Source: JAIBJN01 sp963839745
Lineage (GTDB): Bacteria > Actinomycetota > Thermoleophilia > Gaiellales > Gaiellaceae
Length of the DNA stretch: 64,000 nucleotides
Assembly (NCBI GenBank): GCA_963839745.1
Contig: CAWIWC010000018.1
Location: 62,001-126,000 of the forward strand
Direction of reading: 5' to 3'
The notes beneath the pieces are model-generated. The model was not told the origin of the DNA. It saw nothing but the letters and a program-made list of their open reading frames with translations, and did not search any database. Positions within the stretch are counted from its first letter, which is position 1, and every line of letters begins with the position of its first letter. Shown piece after piece: positions 38,906-54,390 of the stretch. The position numbers and the translations under genes were made by a program.

Positions 38906-38923
38906 TGTGGATCCTGTGGATAA
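38906..38923. promoter_or_regulatory. Adjacent DnaA-box-like sequences
   Basis: TGTGGATCC (38906-38914) is followed immediately by TGTGGATAA (38915-38923). The second is a perfect complement of TTATCCACA, the consensus DnaA box; the first differs in the last two bases. Both lie in the 180-bp gap upstream of the 61-residue gene, the rest of which shows no gene. Confidence 0.4.
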
Positions 38924-39068
38924 CTTGCCGCCTCGCCCTTGCGACCAAGGCCGCGGCGCCCTCTTCGCCGCATCGGAGGGCCAGTCTACGCCCCGGCGTG
39001 CATCGACTGCGATACCCCTTTTGAGGGATGCTCGGAGAAGTCCTCGCAAAGAGCGCGAAAAACGCGGT

Positions 39069-39605
39069 TCAGGCTCGCGCGACGGCCCGCCAGAGCCCCT
39101 CGTACTCGAGCACGAGCCCGTCCTCGTCGACCTCCAGCTCGGCCTCGAAGTCGTCCTGGCGATACCGGTAGCGGTCCTCCCGCAGCCGCGCATAGCGCTG
39201 GAGGGCGCGTTCGAACCGGAGCTCGGGCCAGACGAGCCAGGCGACTGCGATCTCCCGCTCCTCCCCGACCCCGAGCCCGAGCCGCCGGATCGGGAGCGTG
39301 TTCGTCGCCGGCGTGAAGCTGAGATCCACGTCCACGCAGCCCTCGAACCCGGGCGGGCGCTCCTTCCCCGTCCAGAGCGAGCCGATCTCGACCGGCTCGC
39401 GGAAGTCGCCGCCCGCGAAGGAGACCAGGACCTCGACGTCCGTCGTCGCCCACGCCGCGTCGACCGTCACCGCATAGCGGAGCTCGATCGGCTCCTTCGC
39501 CTCGAGGGTCAGCACGGTCCCGCGAAACCGCCACCCGCGGCCTGCGCGCTCGAGCACGCAGATCTCGCTGCCTCCGTCGCTGGCCTGCCAGAGCACGGCG
39601 GTCAC
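39069..39605 (-). CDS. Putative glycolipid-binding protein (DUF1089-like)
   Basis: 178 residues from GTG 39605. The family-defining block is visible as SFTPATNTLPIRRLGLGVGE with VTAVLWQASDGG near the N-terminus, IELRYAVTVDAAWATTDVEV in the middle and LRFERALQRYARLREDRYRY near the end. The 'glycolipid-binding' label rests on family annotation; the biochemical role is unproven. TATCCT ends 8 nt before the GTG, again suggesting a leaderless mRNA. It stands alone downstream of rpoC on the same strand. Confidence 0.8.
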   Translation of the reverse strand: MTAVLWQASDGGSEICVLERAGRGWRFRGTVLTLEAKEPIELRYAVTVDAAWATTDVEVLVSFAGGDFREPVEIGSLWTGKERPPGFEGCVDVDLSFTPATNTLPIRRLGLGVGEEREIAVAWLVWPELRFERALQRYARLREDRYRYRQDDFEAELEVDEDGLVLEYEGLWRAVARA

Positions 39606-39623
39606 AGCCCCCGAGGATAGACA

Positions 39624-39645
39624 GAGGGCGCCTTTCGGCGCCCTC
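39624..39645 (-). terminator. Hairpin terminator after rpoC
   Basis: On the minus strand GAGGGCGCC-GAAA-GGCGCCCTC is a perfect 9-bp stem with a GAAA tetraloop, 25 bp past the rpoC stop. Only TGTCTATCC follows, so the U-tract is poor. It probably marks the end of rpoBC transcription and also precedes the next promoter. Confidence 0.55.
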
Positions 39646-39669
39646 CGAGCCACTGCGATGAACTGCTGT

Positions 39670-44289
<4,620 letters not shown>

Positions 44290-44298
44290 AGCGGCTCC

Positions 44299-47916
<3,618 letters not shown>

Positions 47917-47993
47917 GGACGGTGACCTCCCTCTAGGCAGGGTCTAGCGACAAGTGGTTAGAGCAGATCTGCAGTACGGCGGCGCGACCGATA

Positions 47994-48023
47994 AATGTAG
48001 CACGAGTAGCGGTCCCCGCGCAA
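47994..48023 (-). promoter_or_regulatory. rpoB: Candidate rpoB promoter TTGCGC-N18-TACATT
   Basis: On the minus strand TTGCGC (48023-48018) and TACATT (47999-47994) are 18 bp apart, giving a ~70-nt leader with GGGAGGT before TTG 47916. A second hexamer, TATAGT (48064-48059), lies upstream without a good -35. Nothing coding is seen in 47917-48104. Confidence 0.5.
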
Positions 48024-48104
48024 GACAAGTCGCGCGGAAACCGCTTGATCGGAGTCACACTATAGCGCGAAATCGCGGAAAGCGCGAGCGAGCAGACCTG
48101 TGTG

Positions 48105-48698
48105 TCAGCGTTGCAGGCTCTCGGCGTCGAGAGCGGCGAGGCACCGGTCGAGCGCCGGCCCGAGATCGCTCGCCCGCTCTCTCGCGTAGAGCGGCCCGAA
48201 GCCGTCCGTGAGCAGGTCTTCGACGAGCAGGATCCCGCGCGGCTCGGCGGGGTGGTCGAGATCGCGGAGGCGGGTGGCCAGGCGCTCGATCGCTTCGACC
48301 TCCCCGCGCGCGGCCTGACGGTTCACGGGAGAGGCGCTGATCGAGATGCGCGCGGTCGAATCGCGGACGACCCCGCGCAGCGAGCGCGCAAGCGACCGGC
48401 GGTTGGACGCCGAGGTCAGCTCAGCCGCACGCCAGGACAGGAGCGGCGACCGCTCGGGTCGCGCGCCCTGGACGAGCGCGTCGTTGGCCGTCCTTCTCAG
48501 GCCCCGGAGCACAGCGGCATCCCAGGACCACCGCGCTGCGCCCGCCACGGCGCACAGCGCTCCCAGCACGAGGCCGTGGCGGTCCGGGATGGGCCCGGCG
48601 AGCGTGGCGAGGAGCACGACTGTTCCGAGGGCGAAGAACGGCCGGCTCGCGACAGGCGGGCGAGGGATGCGCGGCGCCGAGATGGATCCGGCCGCCAT
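48105..48698 (-). CDS. Membrane-associated protein, unknown function
   Basis: 197 residues from ATG 48698. Two adjacent hydrophobic helices (SRPFFALGTVVLLATLAGPI, GLVLGALCAVAGAARWSWDA) form a hairpin. A soluble region follows with LTSASNRRSLARSLRGVVRD, SPVNRQAARGEVEAIERLAT and GILLVEDLLTDGFGPLYARE. The family is not recognised, though the layout is like small actinobacterial membrane proteins of unknown role. TACCAT ends 7 nt before the ATG (leaderless geometry). It follows the histidine kinase gene on the same strand, with a 68-bp gap. Confidence 0.7.
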   Translation of the reverse strand: MAAGSISAPRIPRPPVASRPFFALGTVVLLATLAGPIPDRHGLVLGALCAVAGAARWSWDAAVLRGLRRTANDALVQGARPERSPLLSWRAAELTSASNRRSLARSLRGVVRDSTARISISASPVNRQAARGEVEAIERLATRLRDLDHPAEPRGILLVEDLLTDGFGPLYARERASDLGPALDRCLAALDAESLQR

Positions 48699-48766
48699 GT
48701 CTCGAATGGTACGGACGGCGAGACAACGAAGGCCTGAAGGATCGCGGCCGCCGTCTGAAACAGCTC

Positions 48767-50116
48767 TCAAGATCTGCCGTCGGCGTGCGTCCGGAAGCGC
48801 ATTCGCACGAGGGTTCCCCCGCCCTCCGGACGCTCGACGGCCACCGAGCCACCGTGGGCCTCGGCCACCTGGCGGACGATCGCCAGGCCCAGCCCCGACC
48901 CGGGCAGGCCGCGTGCCGATGGGGCGCGGTAGAAGCGGTCGAAGACGTAGGGCAGGTCGCTCTCGTCGATGCCGGGGCCGTGGTCACGCACGGCGATCTC
49001 GCCGTCGCGGACGCTCACCTCGACCTGGCCGGCCGGCGGGCTCCACTTGGCCGCGTTGTCGAGGAGGTTCCCGACTGCGCGCTCGATCGAGCCGGGCACG
49101 CCGCGCACGGTCGTCTCCTCGAGGTCGGGCGCGAAGGTGACGCCGTTCGAGTTGCGCCGGGCCCGCTCGACCGCCTCGGCGGCGACCAGGTCGAGGCGGA
49201 CGTCCTCGGGCTCGGCGCCCTCCTCGGCGCGGTCGAGGGCGACGAGCTCGGCCACGAGCTCGCTCATCTCGGCGAGCTGCTCGGCGACGTCGGCCAGCAG
49301 CTGCTCCCGCTCCTCTGGAGGCAGCGCGTCGGCGCGGGCGAGGACGTCGATGTTCGTCCGCAGGCTGGTCAGCGGCGTGCGCAGCTCGTGCGAGGCATCG
49401 GCGACGAAGCGGCGCTGGCTGCGCGCGGAGTCCTCGAGGGCCGCGAGCATGGTGTTGAAGCTGGCGGCCAGGCGCCCCAGCTCGTCGGTGCCCTCGTCCG
49501 GCATGCGGCGCGAGAGGTCGCGGGTCGCGGTCACCTCCTCCGTCGCCTCGGTGAGCCGGCGAACCGGCGCCAGCGTCGCGCGCGCCACAACGAACCCGAG
49601 CGCCGCGGCGAGCCCGATGCCTCCGAGGGCGATCAGGACGAGGATGGTGCGCAGGCGGTCGAGCGAGGCGTCCACCTCGGTGAGCGGCCGGGCGATCTGG
49701 AGGACGTAGCCGTCGCCGATCGGCGTGTTGAGGATGCGGATATGCGTCCCGGCGACCTCCGCGTCGCTGTAGAAGGCCCCGCTCCCCCGGACGGCAGCCT
49801 CCCGCGTCCGCTCGCCGACCGGGAGCTCGAGGTCGTCGCCCTGGGCGCGGATCGCCCCTTCCGGGCCGTAGACCTGCACGTAGCCGCCCGGGCCGCCGAG
49901 CTCGGGCCCCGGGATGCGGAGGAAGAACTGGTCCTCCGAGGTCTGGACGACGCTGATCGGGATCCGCGAGATGACCTGGGTCCGGTCGCTGAGCGCCTCG
50001 TCGACCTCGCCGCGCAGCTCGCTCCGCACGGCCACGTAGGCGACGACCGAGGCGGCGGCCACGGCGATCGCCACGGCCAGGGCCGCGGCCACGGTGATGC
50101 GGACGCGAAAGCTCAT
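48767..50116 (-). CDS. Sensor histidine kinase, MprB/BaeS-like
   Basis: 449 residues. Membrane helices at ~6-30 and ~157-180 flank a ~125-residue extracytoplasmic sensor. HAMP follows (ARATLAPVRRLTEATEEVTA), then HisKA with His243 in FVADASHELRTPLTSLRTNI, and the ATPase domain: N-box VGNLLDNAAKWS, G1 VRDHGPGIDE, F-box YVFDRFYRA, G2 GSGLGLAIV. The organisation matches MprB/TcrY/BaeS envelope-stress sensors. The ATG overlaps the response-regulator stop (ATGA). Confidence 0.93.
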   Translation of the reverse strand: MSFRVRITVAAALAVAIAVAAASVVAYVAVRSELRGEVDEALSDRTQVISRIPISVVQTSEDQFFLRIPGPELGGPGGYVQVYGPEGAIRAQGDDLELPVGERTREAAVRGSGAFYSDAEVAGTHIRILNTPIGDGYVLQIARPLTEVDASLDRLRTILVLIALGGIGLAAALGFVVARATLAPVRRLTEATEEVTATRDLSRRMPDEGTDELGRLAASFNTMLAALEDSARSQRRFVADASHELRTPLTSLRTNIDVLARADALPPEEREQLLADVAEQLAEMSELVAELVALDRAEEGAEPEDVRLDLVAAEAVERARRNSNGVTFAPDLEETTVRGVPGSIERAVGNLLDNAAKWSPPAGQVEVSVRDGEIAVRDHGPGIDESDLPYVFDRFYRAPSARGLPGSGLGLAIVRQVAEAHGGSVAVERPEGGGTLVRMRFRTHADGRS

Positions 50117-50787
50117 GTCTCCCGCAGGGCGTACCCGACGCCGCGCAGCGTCTGGATCAGCCGCGGCTTGCCGCCGGCCTCGGTCTTGCGGCGCAGATAC
50201 CCGATGTAGACGTCGAGCGAGTTCGAGCCCGCCCCGAAGTCGTAGCCCCACACCCGCTCGAAGATGAGCGAGCGCGTGAGCACCTGGCGCGGGTTGAGCA
50301 GGAAGAGCTCGAGGAGCGAGAACTCGGTGCGCGTCAGCTCGATCGGCTCGCCGCCGCGCTGCACCTCCCGCGTGCGCGGGTCGAGCTCGAGGTCGGCGAA
50401 GCGCAGCGTCTCGTTGCCGCCGTTGGACGTCCGCCGCAGGAGCGCGCGCAGGCGCGCGAGGAGCTCCTCGAGGGCGAACGGCTTGGTGACGTAGTCGTCG
50501 GCGCCGGCGTCGAGCCCTGCGACGCGGTTCTCCACCTCGGCCCGGGCGGTCAGCATCAGCACGGGCAGCCGGCTCCCGCTCCGGCGCAGGCGCGAGCAGA
50601 CCTCGAGACCGTCCACGGCCGGCATGAGCACGTCGAGGATGACCGCGTCCGGGTCGGGCCCGCCCTCCAGCCGGTCGAGCGCCTCCTGGCCGTCGGCCGC
50701 GAGCTCGACGTCGTAGCCCTCCAGCTCGAGGGCACGGCGCAGCGACTCGCGCACGGCGCGTTCGTCGTCGACGACCAGGACTCGCAT
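50113..50787 (-). CDS. OmpR-family response regulator, MprA-like
   Basis: 224 residues. The receiver has LVVDDERAVRESLRRALELE, phospho-Asp in AVILDVLMPAVDGLEV, Thr in LMLTARAE and Lys in DDYVTKPFALEELLARLRAL. The winged helix has LTRTEFSLLELFLLNPRQVL, DFGAGSNSLDVYIGYLRRKT and LIQTLRGVGYALRE. It pairs with the overlapping kinase gene and is divergent from an HtrA protease, as MprAB is linked to pepD in mycobacteria. AACAAT ends 6 nt before the ATG. The phased CTTAGG repeats between the two divergent genes are its likely target. Confidence 0.94.
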   Translation of the reverse strand: MRVLVVDDERAVRESLRRALELEGYDVELAADGQEALDRLEGGPDPDAVILDVLMPAVDGLEVCSRLRRSGSRLPVLMLTARAEVENRVAGLDAGADDYVTKPFALEELLARLRALLRRTSNGGNETLRFADLELDPRTREVQRGGEPIELTRTEFSLLELFLLNPRQVLTRSLIFERVWGYDFGAGSNSLDVYIGYLRRKTEAGGKPRLIQTLRGVGYALRET

Positions 50788-50836
50788 GCGTCCATTGTTG
50801 CGATCGAAGCTGAAGGACGGCTAAGAGGCCGCAGCT

Positions 50837-50875
50837 CTTAGGAAGTTCTTAGGCCGGTTTCAGGTGCGTCTTAGG
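50837..50875. promoter_or_regulatory. Phased direct repeats CTTAGG, likely response-regulator binding site
   Basis: CTTAGG occurs at 50837-50842, 50848-50853 and 50870-50875, with a degenerate TTCAGG at 50859-50864: four units at exactly 11-bp spacing. OmpR-family regulators bind tandem half-sites one helical turn apart. An inverted CTAAGAG lies just upstream at 50821. The array sits between the divergent regulator and htrA-like genes, about 50 bp before the protease start. The binding itself is inferred. Confidence 0.65.
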
Positions 50876-50923
50876 CGCCGCTGGTGCCATGGCTTCATCA
50901 CTCCATTTCGAAAGGAACGGGCC

Positions 50924-52078
50924 ATGAAGTCGCGCACCACCCGCACAGTCACTCTCACCGCCGCGCTCGTCGCCGCCGCCGGTATCGGCGCGGGCGGCGG
51001 CGCTGCGACCTACGCCGCCCTCTCCTCCGACGGCGGCACCCGGACGGTCATCCGCCCGGCCGCCGCCGAGTCCACCGCGGAGCCGGCGGCGTCGACGTCG
51101 GAATCGCTGTCCGTCAGCGAGATCTACGAGCAGACGTCCAAGAGCGTCGTCGAGATCACCGTCGCCTCGAGCGAGGCCACGCCTACCGGCGAGGAACAGC
51201 AGGCGCAGGGCCAGGGCTCGGGCTTCGTCTACGACGCCGAGGGCCATGTCGTCACCAACCAGCACGTCGTCGACGGCGCCGAGACGGTCTCCGTCCGCTT
51301 CTGGGACGGCTCGACCTACGACGCCACCGTTGTCGGCAGCGACCCCTCCACCGATCTGGCCGTCATCAAGGTCGACGCGCCCGCGAACATGCTCGAGCCG
51401 CTCTCGCTCGGCAATTCGGACGAGCTCACCGTGGGCGAGGCCGTCGTCGCGCTCGGCAGCCCGTTCGGGCTCGAGGGCACGGTGACGAGCGGGATCGTGA
51501 GCGCGCTGCACCGCCAGATGACCGCGCCGAACGACTTCACCATCAACGACTCGATCCAGACCGACGCCGCCATCAACCACGGCAACTCGGGCGGCCCGCT
51601 CGTGAACGGGGCCGGCGAGGTCGTCGGCGTCAACGCGCAGATCGAGAGCGAGTCCGGCGGCAGCGACGGCATCGGCTTCGCCATCCCGTCCAGCACCATC
51701 GAGACGATCGTCCCGCAGATCATCGCGGACGGCTCCGTCGAGCACGCCTACCTGGGCGTGGGTGTCGCCACGATCAACAACTCGGTCGCCGAAGAGCTCG
51801 GCGTGCCGGTCGGCGTCGAGCTGACCGACGTGCGCGACGGCGGACCTGCAGCCGAGGCGGGGTTCAGGGCGGCGACGGGCAGCGCGACGGTCGACGGCCA
51901 GAGCTTCCCGACCGGCGGCGACGTCATCACCGAGGTCGACGGCCAGGCGATCACGACCGGCGCCGAGCTCCAGAACGCCGTGGACGCCAAGAAGCCCGGC
52001 GACTCCATCTCCATCACCTACACGCGCGACGGCGAGTCGCACACGGTCGAGATCACCCTGGGTACCCGCCCGGCCTAG
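50924..52078 (+). CDS. HtrA/DegP-family serine protease with PDZ domain
   Basis: 384 residues from ATG 50924, with AAAGGAA 7 nt upstream. Residues ~8-30 are a signal anchor (VTLTAALVAAAGIGAGGGAA). The trypsin-like domain shows His in VVTNQHVVDGAE, Asp in SDPSTDLAVIKV and Ser in HGNSGGPLVNGAGEVVGV. A single PDZ domain follows (HAYLGVGVATI, PAAEAGFRAA, GGDVITEVDGQAI). It is the PepD/HtrA1 type of envelope quality-control protease. Divergence from an MprAB-like system and the CTTAGG array suggest stress induction. Confidence 0.95.
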   Translation: MKSRTTRTVTLTAALVAAAGIGAGGGAATYAALSSDGGTRTVIRPAAAESTAEPAASTSESLSVSEIYEQTSKSVVEITVASSEATPTGEEQQAQGQGSGFVYDAEGHVVTNQHVVDGAETVSVRFWDGSTYDATVVGSDPSTDLAVIKVDAPANMLEPLSLGNSDELTVGEAVVALGSPFGLEGTVTSGIVSALHRQMTAPNDFTINDSIQTDAAINHGNSGGPLVNGAGEVVGVNAQIESESGGSDGIGFAIPSSTIETIVPQIIADGSVEHAYLGVGVATINNSVAEELGVPVGVELTDVRDGGPAAEAGFRAATGSATVDGQSFPTGGDVITEVDGQAITTGAELQNAVDAKKPGDSISITYTRDGESHTVEITLGTRPA

Positions 52079-52114
52079 TCGGTCCACAACTCAGACGAGG
52101 AAAGGAAGGCACGC

Positions 52115-52864
52115 ATGAGCATCTTCAAGTCCCGCAAGATCCTCGCCGCCACGGTGGCCGGGCTGGCGGTCACGGGTGGGGTCGGCGCAGGGATCGCCGC
52201 CTCGCAGGACGACTCACGCACCTCCTCCTTCTTCGACGCCGTCGCCAAGCACCTCGGCATCAGCTCGGACGAGCTCGAGGAGGCGACCCGGGCGGCGGCC
52301 ATCGACCAGGTCGACGCGGCTCTCCAGGACGGCAAGATCACCGAGGAGCAGGCGGAGGAGCTGAAGTCCCGCATCGAGTCGGGCGAGCTCCCGCCGTTCT
52401 TCGGGCCCGGGCTCTTCTTCGACGGGCCGCGCGGCGGCGAGCACGAGTTCGGCTTCGGGATGGGCCCGGGCCTCGGCTTCCACTTCGGGGACAAGCTCTC
52501 CACGGCGACCGAGTACCTCGGCGTCACCGAGGACGAGCTCCGCGAAGCGCTCCGCAACGGCCGCTCGCTGGCCGACGTGGCCAAGGCCGAGGGCAAGTCC
52601 GTCGACGGCCTGAAGGAGGCGCTCCTCGCCGACGCGAAGACGCGCCTCGACGAGGCCGTCGCCGAGGAGAAGCTCACCCGCGAGCAGGCCGACCGGATCC
52701 TCGAGCGCCTGCGCGAGGGGATCGACAACCTCGTCAACGCCAACGGCGAGAACCGCATGCAGTTCCGCTTCCGAGGCCCCGGCCCGGGCTTCGGCGGCGG
52801 CTTCGGCGGCCCTCCGGGCGAGACGCCGGACAACGGCGCCGAGCCCGGAGACGCCGCCGCCTAG
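52115..52864 (+). CDS. Secreted helical-repeat protein, unknown function
   Basis: 249 residues from ATG 52115, preceded by GAGGAAAGGAAGG. Signal or anchor: ILAATVAGLAVTGGVGAGIA. Two helical repeats are related: FDAVAKHLGISSDELEEATR...KITEEQAEELKSRIE and TATEYLGVTEDELREALRNG...KLTREQADRILERLREG. They resemble the LG-x-x-x-x-E-L and 'tEeQAdel' units of Bacillus YckD-like secreted proteins. The repeats are separated by Phe/Gly/Pro-rich FGMGPGLGFHFG-type linkers, and the tail is Gly/Pro-rich. It follows the HtrA gene by 36 bp and is probably cotranscribed, so it may be a substrate or chaperone of the envelope-stress module. Confidence 0.75.
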   Translation: MSIFKSRKILAATVAGLAVTGGVGAGIAASQDDSRTSSFFDAVAKHLGISSDELEEATRAAAIDQVDAALQDGKITEEQAEELKSRIESGELPPFFGPGLFFDGPRGGEHEFGFGMGPGLGFHFGDKLSTATEYLGVTEDELREALRNGRSLADVAKAEGKSVDGLKEALLADAKTRLDEAVAEEKLTREQADRILERLREGIDNLVNANGENRMQFRFRGPGPGFGGGFGGPPGETPDNGAEPGDAAA

Positions 52865-52890
52865 TTTCCCCCGGGACGTACGGGGGACCC

Positions 52891-52920
52891 GAGAGCGGCC
52901 CGCGTGAGCGGGCCGCTCTC
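52891..52920 (+). terminator. Strong hairpin after the htrA operon
   Basis: GAGAGCGGCCCGC-GTGA-GCGGGCCGCTCTC, a perfect 13-bp stem with a GTGA tetraloop, 26 bp past the stop. Only CTCC follows, without a U-run. By position it ends the htrA transcript; it could work for either strand. Confidence 0.6.
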
Positions 52921-52937
52921 CTCCACATCTGCACACC

Positions 52938-53025
52938 TGTCCCCGGCGGACACGCCCTGGTGCCAGGCACCTGGCCGTGGCTCCGAGGGACGGCGTGCGT
53001 CCGGTTCGCTTGCGGTTGCGGACGC
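52938..53025. repeat. Cluster of palindromes, REP-like intergenic element
   Basis: Three dyads follow one another: TGTCC-CCGGC-GGACA (52938-52952), GGTGCC-A-GGCACC (52959-52971) and GCGTCCG-N15-CGGACGC (52997-53003 with 53019-53025). The arms reuse the words TGTCC/GGACA and GGTGCC/GGCACC, as in repetitive extragenic palindromes mobilised by REP-associated transposases. Copy number elsewhere in the genome is unknown. No gene lies in 52865-53111. Confidence 0.4.
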
Positions 53026-53058
53026 CGGACACGGCCGTTCTGGTCTGGGGATCCTGTG

Positions 53059-53091
53059 AAAAGCGTGAGGGCCGGTTTCCCGGCCCTCACG
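53059..53091 (-). terminator. Intrinsic terminator of rplJ-rplL
   Basis: On the minus strand CGTGAGGGCCGG-GAAA-CCGGCCCTCACG forms a perfect 12-bp stem with a GAAA loop, followed by CTTTTC. It lies 20 bp past the rplL stop. Confidence 0.8.
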
Positions 53092-53111
53092 AACGACGGA
53101 GACTGGCTCCG

Positions 53112-53498
53112 CTACTTGATCTCGACGCCGGCGCCGGCTTCCTCGAGCTGCGCCTTGATCGACTCGGCCTCCTCGCGGGCCACGCCCTCCTTGACGGCGT
53201 TGGGCGCGCCGTCGACGAGATCCTTGGCCTCCTTGAGGCCCAGGCCCGTGATGGCGCGGACGACCTTGATCACCTGGATCTTCTTGTCGCCGGCGCCCGT
53301 GAGAACGACCTCGAACTCCGACTGCTCCTCGGCGGCGGCGCCGTCGCCGGCGGCCGCGGGCGCCGCGGCGGCGACCGCAACCGGAGCGGCGGCGGTGACG
53401 CCCCACTCGTCTTCGATCTTCTTCTTGAGCTCGACGAGGTCGAGGACCGTCATCTTTCCGAGCTCGTCGAACACCTTGTCAACTGCAGTTGCAGCCAT
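53112..53498 (-). CDS. rplL: Ribosomal protein bL12 (L7/L12)
   Basis: 128 residues. N-terminal dimerisation helices (LGKMTVLDLVELKKKIEDEW) lead into an Ala-rich hinge (APVAVAAAAPAAAGDGAAAE) and the C-terminal domain (FEVVLTGAGDKKIQVIKVVR, GLGLKEAKDLVDGAPNAVKE). Multiple copies on uL10 form the factor-binding stalk. It follows rplJ by 2 bp. Confidence 0.98.
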   Translation of the reverse strand: MAATAVDKVFDELGKMTVLDLVELKKKIEDEWGVTAAAPVAVAAAAPAAAGDGAAAEEQSEFEVVLTGAGDKKIQVIKVVRAITGLGLKEAKDLVDGAPNAVKEGVAREEAESIKAQLEEAGAGVEIK

Positions 53499-53500
53499 CG

Positions 53501-54250
53501 CTACTTCTCCTCCTGGGTCTCTTCGGATGTGTCTTCGGTGGTCTCTTCCCGTGTCTCTTCAGCGGCGGCTTCGGGAGCCTCTTCGGGCTCCTCCTGCGCT
53601 TCCGCCTCGGCCTCCTCCGCACGCTCTTCCTCGGCGGCGGGCTCGGCCTCGGCGGCCGGCTCGTCGGCCGGAGCCTCCTCGGTGGGAGGTTCCTCCTCGG
53701 CAGGCGCTGCTTCCGCCGCCGGAGCCTCCTCCCCTCCGAGCTGCTCGATACGTGCGTCGAGCAACCCGACGAAGTCCTGCACCGGGGCGGCGAAGAGGCT
53801 GACGATCTCGGTCAGCGGCCCGACGATCGCGCCGAGCACCTGCCCGCGCAGCACGTCGGCCGGCGGGAGCTTGGCCAGCTCGGCCACCTGGCTCGCGTCC
53901 ATCGGCGTGCCCTCGAGGATGCCTCCCTTGAGCTCGAGGACCTTCGTCTTGCGCGCCGTCTCGCTCAGGGTCTTCGCGACGGAGACCATGTCGCCGTCGC
54001 CCACGAACGCGATCGCCGTGGGGCCGTCGAGCAGCTCCTTCAGCGTCTCGAAGCCGGCCTCGTCGGCCGCGAGCTTCGTCAGCGTGTTCTTGACGACGTG
54101 GAACCGGGCGCCGTGCTCGAGGAGCTTCGTGCGCACCTCGTCCAGCTCGCTCACCGACAGGCCGCGGTAGTCGGCCAGGATGAGCGTCTGCGAGGAGCGC
54201 AGCCGCTCCGCGAGCTCCGTGACGACCTGCTCCTTGTCTTTTCTCAGCAT
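53501..54250 (-). CDS. rplJ: Ribosomal protein uL10 with ~75-residue acidic tail
   Basis: 249 residues against ~165-175 normally. The RNA-binding domain is standard (RSSQTLILADYRGLSVSELD, RFHVVKNTLTKLAADEAGFE, LDGPTAIAFVGDGDM). The helix that binds L12 dimers ends near LLDARIEQLGGE (~174). Residues ~175-249 are Glu/Ala/Pro/Thr (EEEPPTEEAPADEPAAEAEP and onward). The tail follows directly on the L12-binding helix, so it would extend from the stalk base (inference). A conserved L10 leader precedes the gene. Confidence 0.96.
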   Translation of the reverse strand: MLRKDKEQVVTELAERLRSSQTLILADYRGLSVSELDEVRTKLLEHGARFHVVKNTLTKLAADEAGFETLKELLDGPTAIAFVGDGDMVSVAKTLSETARKTKVLELKGGILEGTPMDASQVAELAKLPPADVLRGQVLGAIVGPLTEIVSLFAAPVQDFVGLLDARIEQLGGEEAPAAEAAPAEEEPPTEEAPADEPAAEAEPAAEEERAEEAEAEAQEEPEEAPEAAAEETREETTEDTSEETQEEK

Positions 54251-54261
54251 CGAATCACCTC

Positions 54262-54384
54262 CTTCTACGAGTCGTGCCCGCCTTCCGGGCGGGCACGAGC
54301 AGAGGCGAATCGTCTCTCTCGGGCCGCCTCGGCAGGTCTTATGCCCCGAAGGGCCGCCGGCTGTCTTGGGCGACGGGCTGTTGC
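54262..54384 (-). ncRNA. Ribosomal protein L10 leader RNA
   Basis: The 140-bp gap between rplA and rplJ contains, on the minus strand, the recognisable pattern of the L10 leader: CCAAGACAGCCGG, a CCCTTCGGGG hairpin with GCATAAGA, then CCTGCCGAGG. This RNA imitates the 23S kink-turn site of the L10-(L12)n complex, which binds it to repress rplJ-rplL. A second element, the 11-bp hairpin TCGTGCCCGCC-N5-GGCGGGCACGA, lies between it and the rplJ ribosome-binding site (AAGGAGG). Confidence 0.8.
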
Positions 54385-54390
54385 AGAAAC

